From the NCBI GenBank assembly GCA_001767195.1, contig MEKU01000048.1, positions 23,649-62,891 of the forward strand: 39,243 nt of DNA, read 5' to 3'. The stretch comes from Acidobacteria bacterium RIFCSPLOWO2_02_FULL_67_21 (GTDB lineage Bacteria; Acidobacteriota; Vicinamibacteria; Vicinamibacterales; UBA2999). The notes beneath the pieces were generated by a model. It ran no database searches and was not told the origin of the DNA. It worked only from the letters and a program-made list of their open reading frames with translations. Numbering within the stretch: the stretch's first letter is position 1; each line of letters opens with the position of its first letter. A program made the position numbers and the translations under genes. Below, piece after piece: positions 7,990 to 15,334 of the stretch.

Positions 7990-8223
7990 GTGGCTGCGCT
8001 CGATTGGTCCCAGTGCGCCGTTGTTGAGAGCATCCCAGGCAAGGTCAGCGGGGCGTGGGTGTTCAAGGGCACGCGCACGCCGGTCGCAGTAGTCTTCGAG
8101 AATCTGGAAGACGGCATGACCATTGACGAGGTGATGGCCCAATTCCCGGTGACGCGGGAGCAAGTCAAGGCCGTACTCGAGTTCGCCGCCCGCAGTTTGG
8201 ACGCGCCCGTGTCCGGGCGCTGA
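7990..8223 (+). CDS. DUF433-family antitoxin-like protein
   Basis: 77 residues from GTG 7990 with a weak GGAAGG upstream. The sequence matches the DUF433 pattern: an IPGKVSG opening, VFKGTRTPVAVVFENLEDG, then the helix-turn-helix TIDEVMAQFPVTREQVKAVLEF. DUF433 proteins are usually paired with a downstream DUF5615 PIN-like protein as a presumed type II toxin-antitoxin module. Here the stop TGA (8221-8223) overlaps the ATG of the partner by one base (TGATG), so the two are translationally coupled. Confidence 0.88.
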   Translation: MAALDWSQCAVVESIPGKVSGAWVFKGTRTPVAVVFENLEDGMTIDEVMAQFPVTREQVKAVLEFAARSLDAPVSGR

Positions 8224-8483
8224 TGCGTATTCTCTTCGACAACGGTACGCCCAGGGGTGTCGCGAGCGCGTTGATGGGCCATGTCGTCGACGAATTTGAG
8301 CTATTCCTCACCACCGATCGAAACATTCGCTACCAGCAGAACCTGACGGGTCGGAAGATCGCGATCGTGGTCCTCGGCAAGGGTCGTTGGAGGCTCATCC
8401 GGGCCAGGCTTCCGGAGATTGCTGCGGCAGCGAACGCGGCGACGCCTGGCAGTTTCACCGAGGTCGAGATTCCGCTCGACTAA
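8223..8483 (+). CDS. DUF5615-family PIN-like toxin, internally shortened
   Basis: 86 residues, whereas DUF5615 proteins are usually about 110. The N-terminal strand MRILFDNGTP keeps the acidic residue of the PIN-like fold, and FLTTDRNIRYQQNLTGRKIA keeps the second half. Between GHVVDEFE and LFLTTD the usual segment with GWaxLxNGELL is absent, without a frameshift. An in-frame loss of about 25 residues is the simplest reading, and the toxin may be inactive. It is coupled to the DUF433 gene by a one-base overlap. Nuclease activity is inferred from the fold and has not been shown for this protein. Confidence 0.8.
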   Translation: MRILFDNGTPRGVASALMGHVVDEFELFLTTDRNIRYQQNLTGRKIAIVVLGKGRWRLIRARLPEIAAAANAATPGSFTEVEIPLD

Positions 8484-8576
8484 TCTCGATATCGCGCAGT
8501 CGCCAACGGCCCTATTCAGACGCAGCAACATCGTTCATCGCTGCGGCGTCTTTCATTACCTATCCTCTCCCCACGC

Positions 8577-8582
8577 TATAAT
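8577..8582 (+). promoter_or_regulatory. Candidate -10 box (TATAAT) upstream of the amidase gene
   Basis: A perfect TATAAT lies 149 bases before ATG 8731 in a stretch that is less G+C-rich than the rest of the window. The leader would be long. No clear -35 box is visible. The rest of the 8484-8730 gap shows no gene. Confidence 0.35.
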
Positions 8583-8730
8583 CACAGCCGCTTCACCCCG
8601 CATCCGTGTTGCTGACTGCCCCTACACGCCGTTGCCCCGCCCACGCCAATCCGGGCGGTCAATTTATACGTGCGCTGGCGCGCGAAGTTCAAGGACTCGA
8701 GCGCGGCGGGACGGCACAAACGGCAGCGTG

Positions 8731-10287
8731 ATGCGTCATTTCATCCAGATAGCGACGGTCGGTGCAGTGCTTTGCGTGACATCGCCCGCGGCGGCGCAGG
8801 CGCCGTTTCATCTTGAGGAGGCGACCATTGTCAGCATTCGCTCGGCATTCGCAAGCGGGCAGCTGACCTGCACGCAATTGACCAAGCTCTATCTCGACCG
8901 CATCGAGGCTTACAACCTGAAAGGTCCGTCGCTTCACGCCATCATCAATGTGAATCCTGAGGCGATGGAGTCGGCGGCCGAGATGGACCAGGAATACCGG
9001 GCCAACCGCGCGGGCGTGGGCGCGCTTCACTGCATCCCTCTCGTGCTCAAGGACAATTTCAACACCGCCGACATGCCGACGACGGGCGGCAATGTCGGCA
9101 TGAAGGATTCGCGCCCCTCGGCCGACGCCTTTACCGTGGCGAAGCTGCGAAGGGCGGGTACGCTCATCCTCGGCAAGGCGAACCTGCAGGAATTCGCGCG
9201 GGGCGGTATGTCGACATCGAGCCTCGGCGGTCAGGTGCTCAACCCGTACGACCTCACACGCACGCCGGGCGGCTCGTCGGGTGGCACCGGCGCAGCGGTC
9301 GCGGCCAACCTCGCGCTCGCGGGGACGGGCAGCGACACCGGCCAATCGATCCGCTCGCCATCGTCCGCCAACAATCTCGTTGGCGTACGCCCGACGCGCG
9401 GGCTTGTCAGCCGCAGCGGCGTCATCCCGAACAGCCAGACGCAGGACGAGGTCGGTCCCATCGCGCGCACCGTGACCGATGCGGCGCTCGTCCTCGACGT
9501 CATGGCCGGATACGACCCGGCCGATCCGATCACCGCCTTCGGGCGCAGACATCAGCCGGCGAGCTACACGCATCTGTTGCACGCGGAAGCGCTCAGGGGT
9601 GCGCGCATTGGCGCGATGACGAATCTTTTTGGAAAGGACGAACGGCACCGTGAGGTCAACAAGGCGATGGAGGGCGTCATCGCCAGGATGGAGGGCCAGG
9701 GAGCCACCGTCGTTCGCTTCGAGCTTCCCGAATACGATCGGCTTCTTCCCATCATCGCCACCGACCGCTACGAGGCGAGGACAGTCACGGAAAAATACTT
9801 CGCCGCTCTTCCACCCAACTCGCCGATCAGGAGCTTCGGCATGCTCGTGGCGGCAAAGACCTCCGCTGTGCAGAAGACGCTGGAAGCCGAATATGCCATT
9901 GCCGACGGCATGAACAGCGCGGAATACAAGGACCGGATGCTGAACCGCGACAAGCTCCGCCTCGCGGTGGCGAACAAGATGGCGGAATTGAATCTCGACG
10001 CGATCCTCTACCCGCACCAGAGAATCCTGGTCGTGCCGGTAACCGCCGTCGACCAGTTGGAGCGCAACGGCCCGCTGTCCAATGGGACCGGCTTTCCGGC
10101 GGTCACCTTTCAGGCGGGATTCTCCGTAGCCACCGCCACGGCACCCTTGGGCGTTCCAATAGGGGCCGAGCTGCTCGGCCTCGACTTCACCGAAGACAAG
10201 CTTCTCTCCTACGCCTACGTGCTGGAACAGGCGGCCAACCCCCGCAAGTCACCACGCAGCACGCCTCCCCTGCCGGGCGAACCGTAA
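8731..10287 (+). CDS. Exported amidase (amidase-signature family)
   Basis: 518 residues from ATG 8731 (no strong ribosome site). Residues 1-23 are a signal peptide ending AAAQA. The amidase-signature catalytic triad is visible: Lys107 in PLVLKDNFNT, the cis-serine in TPGGSSGGTG (182-183), and nucleophile Ser206 in GSDTGQSIRS, where the more common DxGGS has Gln for Gly. The family hydrolyses amides through an acyl-enzyme. A signal peptide suggests action outside the cytoplasm, for example on peptides or exogenous amides. It sits between a toxin-antitoxin-like pair and an IS21 element in the accessory part of the window, so recent acquisition is plausible. It could equally be annotated as a glutamyl-tRNA amidotransferase A homologue, but the signal peptide and the lack of gatB/gatC argue against that. 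Confidence 0.9.
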   Translation: MRHFIQIATVGAVLCVTSPAAAQAPFHLEEATIVSIRSAFASGQLTCTQLTKLYLDRIEAYNLKGPSLHAIINVNPEAMESAAEMDQEYRANRAGVGALHCIPLVLKDNFNTADMPTTGGNVGMKDSRPSADAFTVAKLRRAGTLILGKANLQEFARGGMSTSSLGGQVLNPYDLTRTPGGSSGGTGAAVAANLALAGTGSDTGQSIRSPSSANNLVGVRPTRGLVSRSGVIPNSQTQDEVGPIARTVTDAALVLDVMAGYDPADPITAFGRRHQPASYTHLLHAEALRGARIGAMTNLFGKDERHREVNKAMEGVIARMEGQGATVVRFELPEYDRLLPIIATDRYEARTVTEKYFAALPPNSPIRSFGMLVAAKTSAVQKTLEAEYAIADGMNSAEYKDRMLNRDKLRLAVANKMAELNLDAILYPHQRILVVPVTAVDQLERNGPLSNGTGFPAVTFQAGFSVATATAPLGVPIGAELLGLDFTEDKLLSYAYVLEQAANPRKSPRSTPPLPGEP

Positions 10288-10543
10288 CACCGCCCTTTCC
10301 CGCTGGGTCTTCGGTGCATTGCACTTGGCTCGTCCCGACGAAGTGCCGGGCGACAGGTTGACGTTTGACTCAAGCTGCAGCAGTTCAGAACCTTGAGCTG
10401 CGATCGCGATGCGCGGCAGCTTACCGTGCCCCTCACGGTCCACCGGCGTTTCCACCGATCGACGACCGCCCAGGATGCCCCAGGACGGCCGGTCGGACGT
10501 CGGATCGACCCGGCGTATCCCCTCGACGTGTGGCCGGACCCGT

Positions 10544-11305
10544 TCACTGCACGGCCTCCTCGGCGCGCAAATCGGTCTGCACCTTGGTGCGCCAGCTCCG
10601 GGGTCCACACTTGAGCACATGGGCGTGATGCAAGAGCCGATCGAGGAGCGCCGTCACCGCGGCGGTGTCGCCGAGGAGCTTCCCCCAATCGTCCACAGGT
10701 CGGTTTGACGTCAGAAGCGTCGACGTGCGCTCGTAGCGGCGCATGACGACTTCCAAGAGATCTTCTGCCGCGGTGTGCGGGGGCTTGCGCATGCCGAGGT
10801 CGTCGATGATGAGCAGCGGCACGGTCGCGAGATCGGCGAGGTAGATCTTGCGTGTGCCATCCAGGGTGGCGTCGGTGATCTCTTCGAGGAGCGTGTGCGC
10901 TTCGCGGTAGAGGACGCGGTAGCCCTGCTGGATCACCGCGCGCCCGATGGCTTGAGCGAGATGGCTTTTGCCCGTGCCCGGTGGGCCGAGGAAGAGCGCG
11001 TCTTCGCGCTGGCCGACGAAGCGGCCCGTGGCGAGGTCGTGGATGAGGGCGCGATTCATCTTCTTGTTGAAATCGAAGTCAAAGCGATCGAGCGTACGGT
11101 CGGGATCGCGAAAGCCGGCCTGTTTGTGGCGGCGCTCGAGGAGCCGGTCCTGTCGCCGAAGGAGCTCGTCGGACACCAGCGTGGAGACGAGGTCGATCGG
11201 GATGAATTTCTCGGTCTGGGCTTGGCGCAATCGGGTTTCGAGGACGGCCGCCATGCCGGAGAGACGCAGTTTGCGGAGCGCGTGATCGAGTTCGACGAGA
11301 TTCAT
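10544..11305 (-). CDS. istB: IstB, ATP-binding transposition helper of an IS21-family element
   Basis: 253 residues, normal length. The Walker A motif GPPGTGKSHLAQAIG, Walker B LLIIDDLGM and sensor LLTSNRPVDDWG place it in the AAA+ IstB/DnaC group. The C-terminal HHAHVLKCGPRSWRTK is typical of IS21 IstB. The ATG at 11305 overlaps the istA stop as ATGA, giving translational coupling. IstB loads onto target DNA and activates the IstA transposase. It looks intact, but its partner istA is frameshifted here, so the element is probably not self-mobile. Confidence 0.93.
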   Translation of the reverse strand: MNLVELDHALRKLRLSGMAAVLETRLRQAQTEKFIPIDLVSTLVSDELLRRQDRLLERRHKQAGFRDPDRTLDRFDFDFNKKMNRALIHDLATGRFVGQREDALFLGPPGTGKSHLAQAIGRAVIQQGYRVLYREAHTLLEEITDATLDGTRKIYLADLATVPLLIIDDLGMRKPPHTAAEDLLEVVMRRYERTSTLLTSNRPVDDWGKLLGDTAAVTALLDRLLHHAHVLKCGPRSWRTKVQTDLRAEEAVQ

Positions 11306-12827
11306 GAGAGGTCTCCTGTTTTGCGGTCAATCAGATCGCGGTAGAGCGTGAGTTGCCGGATGAGCGGATCGACTTGGCGTAAGGTCAGCGGGACGGGCGG
11401 CCGCCGTTCGACGTACTTGCGCACGAAGCGATAGGTGGGCATACCGATCTCGAGCGCCGCTTTGGCGGCGTCCTCGACGACGGCCACGCCATGGTTTTTC
11501 GCGAGCGCGAGGGCACCCTGGATGCGGCGGACGCCCGGTACGCCGTCGTGCTGCTGGATCTGCGTGCACACCGTGCCGATGTGCGAGCCGGCCGACGTGG
11601 CGCGGGCCAGGAGCGCCAGCGTCGAGGGCGGCGTCCGCGCGGGGCGGTCCTCGTCGTGGACCTGATACCAACCGCGGCGGGTGCGCAAATGCTCGCGCAG
11701 GAGTTGGCCGGTCTTCGGCGACAGCAGCCGGACGTGGAGATCGTTCCACTGCACCTGGACGCGCTGCCCCAGCCACCCGGGCGGCGCCCCGTAATACGCG
11801 CCCTCGACTTCGACGCAGCCGCTGAGATGGACCGTGCGGTCGCCGAAGCGGTAATAGCGAAACGGTTCGACGGGGAGCGGGCCGAGCGCCGGCCGTTCCT
11901 CGGCAAACATCACGGCGACCTGGCGCTTGGTCGTCCCGTGGATGCGCGTATCGGCCCAGTGTGTTTCCCAGCGGTCCAAATACGCCTGCGCCGCATCGAG
12001 CGTCTCAAAGCGCAAGCCCTTCAGCGGCGTCTTTTGTGCGTGGCCGACGCCGGCTTCGACTTTGCCTTGTCGCGGGGCTTCGCTGGTCGCGCGGGGACGA
12101 TCGCCGTCCCGTAGTGCCGCGCCCAGTCCGCATAGGTCCGCTGGACCTTCGGCTCATACCGGCACGGATCGACCACGCCGGTCCGCAGTTGATCCGGCAC
12201 GACCACCGCGGAGACGCAGCCCCAGTACTCCACGGTGCGCGTGTGGCTCTGGATGAAATCGACGCTGCGTTGCGTGAGCGTGGCCTCAGCGTAGGTGTAG
12301 TTGGAGGCGCCGAGCACGGCGACGAAGAGTTCGACGGGGACGATCTCGCCGGTGGCCGGATCGACCAACGACGGCCGCTGCCCCGCATAGTCGACAAAGG
12401 TTTTCTCGCCCGCTGTGTGGACCTGGCGCATCGAGGTGCGCTGCTGCGCCAGCCAGCGCCGATAGTGCCCGCAGAACGCCGAATACCGGTAGCCGTCCGG
12501 ATGGGCCGCCAGATACTCGAGATGCAGGAGCTCCAGTGTGACGCCAGGGCGACGCAGCTCGGTGTGCATCCAGACCAGATCGGGTCCCGGCCGGGCGACG
12601 GTCAGCGCGAGCTTCGGCCCGTACAGCGTCCGCTCCAGGGCGTCATCGCTGAGCGTGCCGACGGCGTCCCAGGTGAGCGCCATCGCCTTCGCCCGCGTCA
12701 CCACCGAGGCGACCGCGCCCGCACTGATCCCCAGACTCCGGGCCGTGTCCCGGTGACTGCGCCGTAACGTCCATTTCAACCGAAGAATCTTTCGAATGTG
12801 TCGCATGAGCAGTCGTTCCATGGCCAT
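11302..12827 (-). pseudogene. istA: IstA transposase of an IS21-family element, frameshifted
   Basis: The first part runs from ATG 12827 (ribosome site AAGGAG at 12832-12837) to a stop at 12021. It contains the helix-turn-helix RDTARSLGISAGAVASV and the catalytic Asp motifs TFVDYAG and VVPDQL. The second part (to 11302) continues in another frame with GLRFETLDAAQAYLDRW and the usual IstA C-terminus. Around 12066-12074 the frame reads RPAKPRDKAK and then leaves register; adding one G would give AKVEAGVG, which carries the third catalytic residue (Glu) of the DDE triad. A one-base deletion therefore separates the last catalytic residue from the first two. It may be a real inactivation or a base-calling error. 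Confidence 0.85.
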
Positions 12828-12893
12828 CGCACTCCTTGGGGACCAGATGTCGCCGAAGATGCGATGGTAGAACCCGACGCTCAGCGTCGCTCG

Positions 12894-12980
12894 GTGATCA
12901 CGATGGCGTGCAATCCGTGATCACGACCCGTGGAACGGGTGATCACGATGCCGTGGAATGAGTGATCACGATGGCGTGGC
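12894..12980. repeat. Four 22-23 bp direct repeats at the IS21 end
   Basis: GTGATCACGA begins at 12894, 12917, 12939 and 12962, spaced 23, 22 and 23 bases, each followed by a variant of TGGCGTGGAAT. The core GTGATCAC is itself a palindrome. Multiple terminal repeats of this size are known transposase-binding sites in IS21-type elements, and the position just upstream of istA fits. Confidence 0.7.
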
Positions 12981-13041
12981 GCGCGCACCGCCGTCTTCAC
13001 CCATCTCGGCCGGCCAAGCGGCGCGGCGCTCGTCAACCCGA

Positions 13042-13168
13042 GGCGACGGGGACAGGATTGGGACAATGGGCGATCGACGGCACCTCGGACGCGATGCCGA
13101 TCAGCCGATTCATTGAGGAAAAAATGGAGGCGCCGTCCGGATTTGAACCGGAGATGGAGGTTTTGCAG
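13042..13168. repeat. attL-type direct repeat containing the 3' half of tRNA-Cys
   Basis: 127 bases matching 14984-15110 with three mismatches by eye (all near 13055-13059). The last 49 bases are the 3' half of tRNA-Cys from the anticodon loop to CCA. No 5' half follows, so no tRNA can be made here. The other ~78 bases match the DNA that encodes the tail of the integrase remnant at the other end. Confidence 0.85.
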
Positions 13169-13264
13169 CCTGAGGAAGTTACTCGACGGAAATCGAAGAA
13201 AGACTCGTAAAGTGGCGCACCGCAATGTCTTCGGTCGCTGGCACGAATTGGCTGGCGTTGGCTG

Positions 13265-13300
13265 AAATTGTCCCCAATCTGGTCGCCACGGGGACAATTT
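13265..13300. repeat. 11-bp inverted repeat with GGGGACA cores
   Basis: AAATTGTCCCC (13265-13275) and GGGGACAATTT (13290-13300) are a perfect dyad with a 14-base spacer, followed by another GGGGACA at 13302. GGGGACA or close variants also occur in both att repeats. These are candidate binding sites for the lost integrase or excisionase. It lies in the 172-base gap between attL and the xis-like remnant, where I see no gene. Confidence 0.5.
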
Positions 13301-13340
13301 CGGGGACATCGCAAACAGGCGACTCCTTTATCCTAGACCC

Positions 13341-13480
13341 GTGGCACAGAGTCCCCCTCAACACCTTCCACTGTTATTAACGGTCGACGAAACCGCGAAC
13401 CTCCTGGAGTGACTAAGACAGCGATCTATGCAAGACGGGTGATTGCGGAACGGTCGGCCACCAACGCGGCTACTCCGCAG
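13341..13480 (+). pseudogene. Excisionase/AlpA-like helix-turn-helix gene, frameshifted
   Basis: From GTG 13341 the frame reads VAQSPPQHLPLLLTVDETANLLE and stops at 13410-13412. Adding one base before 13409 gives LLxVTKTAIYARRVIAERSA in the +1 frame, joining into the typical excisionase pattern (LLTVDExAxLLRVxKxAIYA). It stands near the left end of the element, where xis genes are often found. The gene is inactivated by a one-base loss, and the C-terminus beyond about 13480 is not recognisable. Confidence 0.65.
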
Positions 13481-13485
13481 CGGAC

Positions 13486-13518
13486 AGGTAAACACTACGG
13501 CAGCGCAAGTGTTTACCT
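13486..13518. repeat. 11-bp inverted repeat AGGTAAACACT / AGTGTTTACCT
   Basis: A perfect dyad (13486-13496 and 13508-13518) with an 11-base spacer. TAAACACT recurs at 13551-13558 and AGTGTTTACC at 14873-14882 beside the integrase remnant. Four occurrences inside the same 2-kb element suggest a protein-binding site of the former element. Confidence 0.55.
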
Positions 13519-13640
13519 ATCCCCGTTCCGGCCGCCCCCGAGGCCACAGATAAACACTGCGCGACTAGAACGAGGACCTATCGTGGCGGCGACTGCTTCT
13601 TCGCGTGAACCGATCACTACGGACGACAGAACCATCGAGC

Positions 13641-13666
13641 AAGGGGCCGGAGTCCCACGGCCCCTT
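13641..13666. terminator. Strong hairpin, possible terminator
   Basis: AAGGGGCCG (13641-13649) pairs perfectly with CGGCCCCTT (13658-13666) over nine bases. A T run is lacking, so termination is uncertain. Confidence 0.4.
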
Positions 13667-13681
13667 CCCGTTGCTCAACGT

Positions 13682-13710
13682 CCGCTCGCCCTTCTTGCGC
13701 AAGCGAGCGG
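13682..13710 (-). terminator. Hairpin just after the VOC gene
   Basis: CCGCTCGC (13682-13689) and GCGAGCGG (13703-13710) form an 8-bp stem nine bases beyond the stop of the minus-strand VOC gene. It is well placed to end that transcript, though without a T run. Confidence 0.45.
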
Positions 13711-13718
13711 CGCCGGGG

Positions 13719-14126
13719 TCACGTCAACGACTTCAGCACGGCCAGCTTGAACCCATCTGGGTCCGTGAGACGGAAGTAGCGTGCGCCCCACGGCGCATCG
13801 ACGGGCTCGGAATCGAGTCTGCCGCCGCTGGCCTTGATGCGATTCGCAATGGCATCGATGTCCTCGGTGGTCCAGATATTGAGTGAGAAGCCGAGGCCCT
13901 TGATACGCTCCCATCCCTTGGCGCCGTCATCCTGGTTCAGGTTGATGCGGACGTCGCCGGCTTTGAGCGCGACGAGGACAAGCCGGCCGTCCCGCTCGAA
14001 CGTACGGTCGACACCGAAGCCCACGACGTTCTGGTACCAGGCGGCACTCTTCTGAATGTCTTTCACGGTGATTGAAACGGAAGTCGAGCCGTGGAACCTC
14101 TCCGACGCCGGCGACGGATTGGTCAT
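13719..14126 (-). CDS. VOC-superfamily (glyoxalase/bleomycin-resistance-like) protein
   Basis: 135 residues from ATG 14126, preceded by CAGGAGA. The two beta-alpha-beta-beta-beta modules of the vicinal-oxygen-chelate fold are visible: VSITVKDIQKSAAWYQNVVGF at the start and APWGARYFRLTDPDGFKLAV at the end. His is missing from the usual first metal position (SVSITV), so metal binding may be altered. It is an intact cargo gene inside the tRNA-Cys element. VOC proteins include lyases, dioxygenases and drug-binding resistance proteins; nothing here tells which. Confidence 0.88.
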   Translation of the reverse strand: MTNPSPASERFHGSTSVSITVKDIQKSAAWYQNVVGFGVDRTFERDGRLVLVALKAGDVRINLNQDDGAKGWERIKGLGFSLNIWTTEDIDAIANRIKASGGRLDSEPVDAPWGARYFRLTDPDGFKLAVLKSLT

Positions 14127-14228
14127 GCGTTGTCTCCTGGAATCGATAGTCGAAGATCGTGCTTGGAACCTCGGCACTTATACGGTTCGGCTCAGGATAG
14201 CCAAAAACGGCAGGAAACAGTTTCTGTC

Positions 14229-14442
14229 GTGAAGGTCATCCACTGGACGCCGCGGCCCCGTGCGGACCTGGCCGCCATCCGCGCCTTCATCGATGAAGAC
14301 TCGCCGCACTACGCCGCGGTTGTCCTCTCCAGGCTCATTGCGGCCACGGAGCACCTGGCGGTGTTCCCGGAGTCAGGTCGCTCTGTCCCGGAGTTCCAGA
14401 ATCCCGTCGTTGGTGAAGTGATCCTCCGCCCCTACCGCGGCG
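14229..14442 (+). pseudogene. ParE/RelE-family toxin gene, 3'-truncated
   Basis: From GTG 14229 the frame reads VKVIHWTPRPRADLAAIRAF, then SPHYAAVVLSRLIAATEHLA, VFPESGRSVPEF and GEVILRPYR. These match the helical hairpin and first strands of ParE toxins. The final strands (YRIVYRV and the closing R-R motif) are replaced after PYR by unrelated sequence (GDSRSARRARW). No antitoxin gene is visible upstream. The toxin should be inactive. The frame stays open to 14783 but overlaps the opposite gene and is not coding there. Confidence 0.75.
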
Positions 14443-14471
14443 ATTCTCGATCGGCCCGCCGCGCCCGATGG

Positions 14472-14750
14472 TCAGCCCTTGACGATGTTGTGAACCTCGA
14501 AGATATCCGGCGGGTTGGCGAACTGGATGCCGACGCCGGCGAGGATCGGCATCAGACGCTTGCCGAAGGCCTCGAACTGCTCCCGCGAGTTCCAGATCTC
14601 GCTGACTTTAAGGTTGCCATCCGAACCGAAGCAGACGTGGTAGTCGAGGCCGGCGGGTGGCCATTCGCCGGCGTTCTTGATTTGGCGAATCGTCTCGTCG
14701 TAATTCTTGGCAGTGAGGGCGATGGGACTGAAGCGGACGACGATGCTCAT
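14472..14750 (-). CDS. Small dimeric alpha/beta-barrel-like protein
   Basis: 92 residues from ATG 14750 with GGAGG eight bases upstream. The pattern is a strand, a long helix (NYDETIRQIKNAG), then strand, strand, helix and strand (KVSEIWNSREQFEAFGKRLM, IFEVHNIV). This resembles the ferredoxin-like fold of the antibiotic-biosynthesis-monooxygenase-like superfamily, where WxSREQFEAF is a common motif. No cofactor site is recognisable. It is a second intact cargo gene in the tRNA-Cys element. Function unknown. Confidence 0.75.
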   Translation of the reverse strand: MSIVVRFSPIALTAKNYDETIRQIKNAGEWPPAGLDYHVCFGSDGNLKVSEIWNSREQFEAFGKRLMPILAGVGIQFANPPDIFEVHNIVKG

Positions 14751-14983
14751 GATATGAACCTCCGTGATCGGGGTTGCGAATAGATCCGGCGTGATCGTGA
14801 AGCGACACGTCGTCGCTGCAAATCATACCAGCGCAGCGGTGTGGAGATCGGATCGGTCCTCAGTGGCGGCCAAGTGTTTACCGAAAAATGGCAGCTTGGC
14901 CCCCCAGGCGGGTCGGTGTTCGACCGCTACAACATCGTGAGCGATGGCGACCTGCGCGAGGCCGTGCTGAAGCTCGCCGCGAA

Positions 14984-15140
<157 letters not shown>

Positions 15141-15200
15141 GATCGAACTGGGCGGGATGAACGGGGGTCCGCCTTCGCGCCTGCAGCGCTTCGGCGAGAC

Positions 15201-15239
15201 AGCTTTCACTCGCCGGCCCACGGCTGGCGAGTGAAAGCT
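15201..15239. repeat. 14-bp perfect inverted repeat between the tRNA genes
   Basis: AGCTTTCACTCGCC (15201-15214) and GGCGAGTGAAAGCT (15226-15239) are perfectly complementary around an 11-base loop. The inner edge touches the encoded CCA of tRNA-Gly. It could be a processing signal, a partial terminator or a small transposable-element footprint. Confidence 0.65.
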
Positions 15240-15313
15240 GGAGCGGGAAACGGGATTCGAACCCGCGACTTCGACCTTGGCAAGGTCGCACTCTACCACT
15301 GAGTTATTCCCGC
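15239..15313 (-). tRNA. tRNA-Gly (anticodon GCC)
   Basis: The acceptor is GCGGGAA/TTCCCGC, the anticodon stem CGACC/GGTCG with loop TTGCCAA (anticodon GCC), and the T loop GGGTTCGAATCCC. CCA is encoded. It starts 21 bases after the galT stop and lies 98 bases upstream of tRNA-Cys in the same direction. Confidence 0.96.
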
Positions 15314-15328
15314 TCGCGACGAATATTT

Positions 15329-15334
15329 ATCATA
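15329..15334 (-). promoter_or_regulatory. Candidate -10 box (TATGAT) for the tRNA genes
   Basis: TATGAT on the minus strand lies 15 bases before the tRNA-Gly 5' end in a short A+T-rich gap. It would start transcription a few bases before the tRNA. No -35 box is clear within the galT end. Confidence 0.4.

Larger units (their letters stand above)
10544..12980 (-). mobile_element. IS21-family insertion sequence (decayed)
   Basis: istA (frameshifted) and istB overlap by four bases and are read leftwards. Four copies of a GTGATCACGA-containing repeat lie just outside the istA start, as expected of IS21-type terminal multiple repeats. No inverted copy of these repeats is visible beyond istB (10288-10543), so the left end is lost or strongly diverged and the outer boundaries are approximate. 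The 256 bases between the amidase stop and istB hold no gene that I can support. Confidence 0.8.

Noticed and set aside
10288-10543. Left inverted end of the IS21 element
   Set aside because: No inverted copy of the GTGATCACGA repeat was found. GATCGCGATG near 10405 is similar but in the wrong orientation and too weak.
12021-12080. Programmed ribosomal frameshift in istA
   Set aside because: No A6G-type slippery run or stimulatory structure is visible at the shift, and IS21-type istA is normally a single frame.
13042-13168. Second tRNA-Cys gene
   Set aside because: Only the 3' half from the anticodon loop is present; the 5' half does not follow.
14443-14783. C-terminal continuation of the ParE frame
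   Set aside because: It has no ParE similarity after PYR and overlaps an opposite gene with a good ribosome site.
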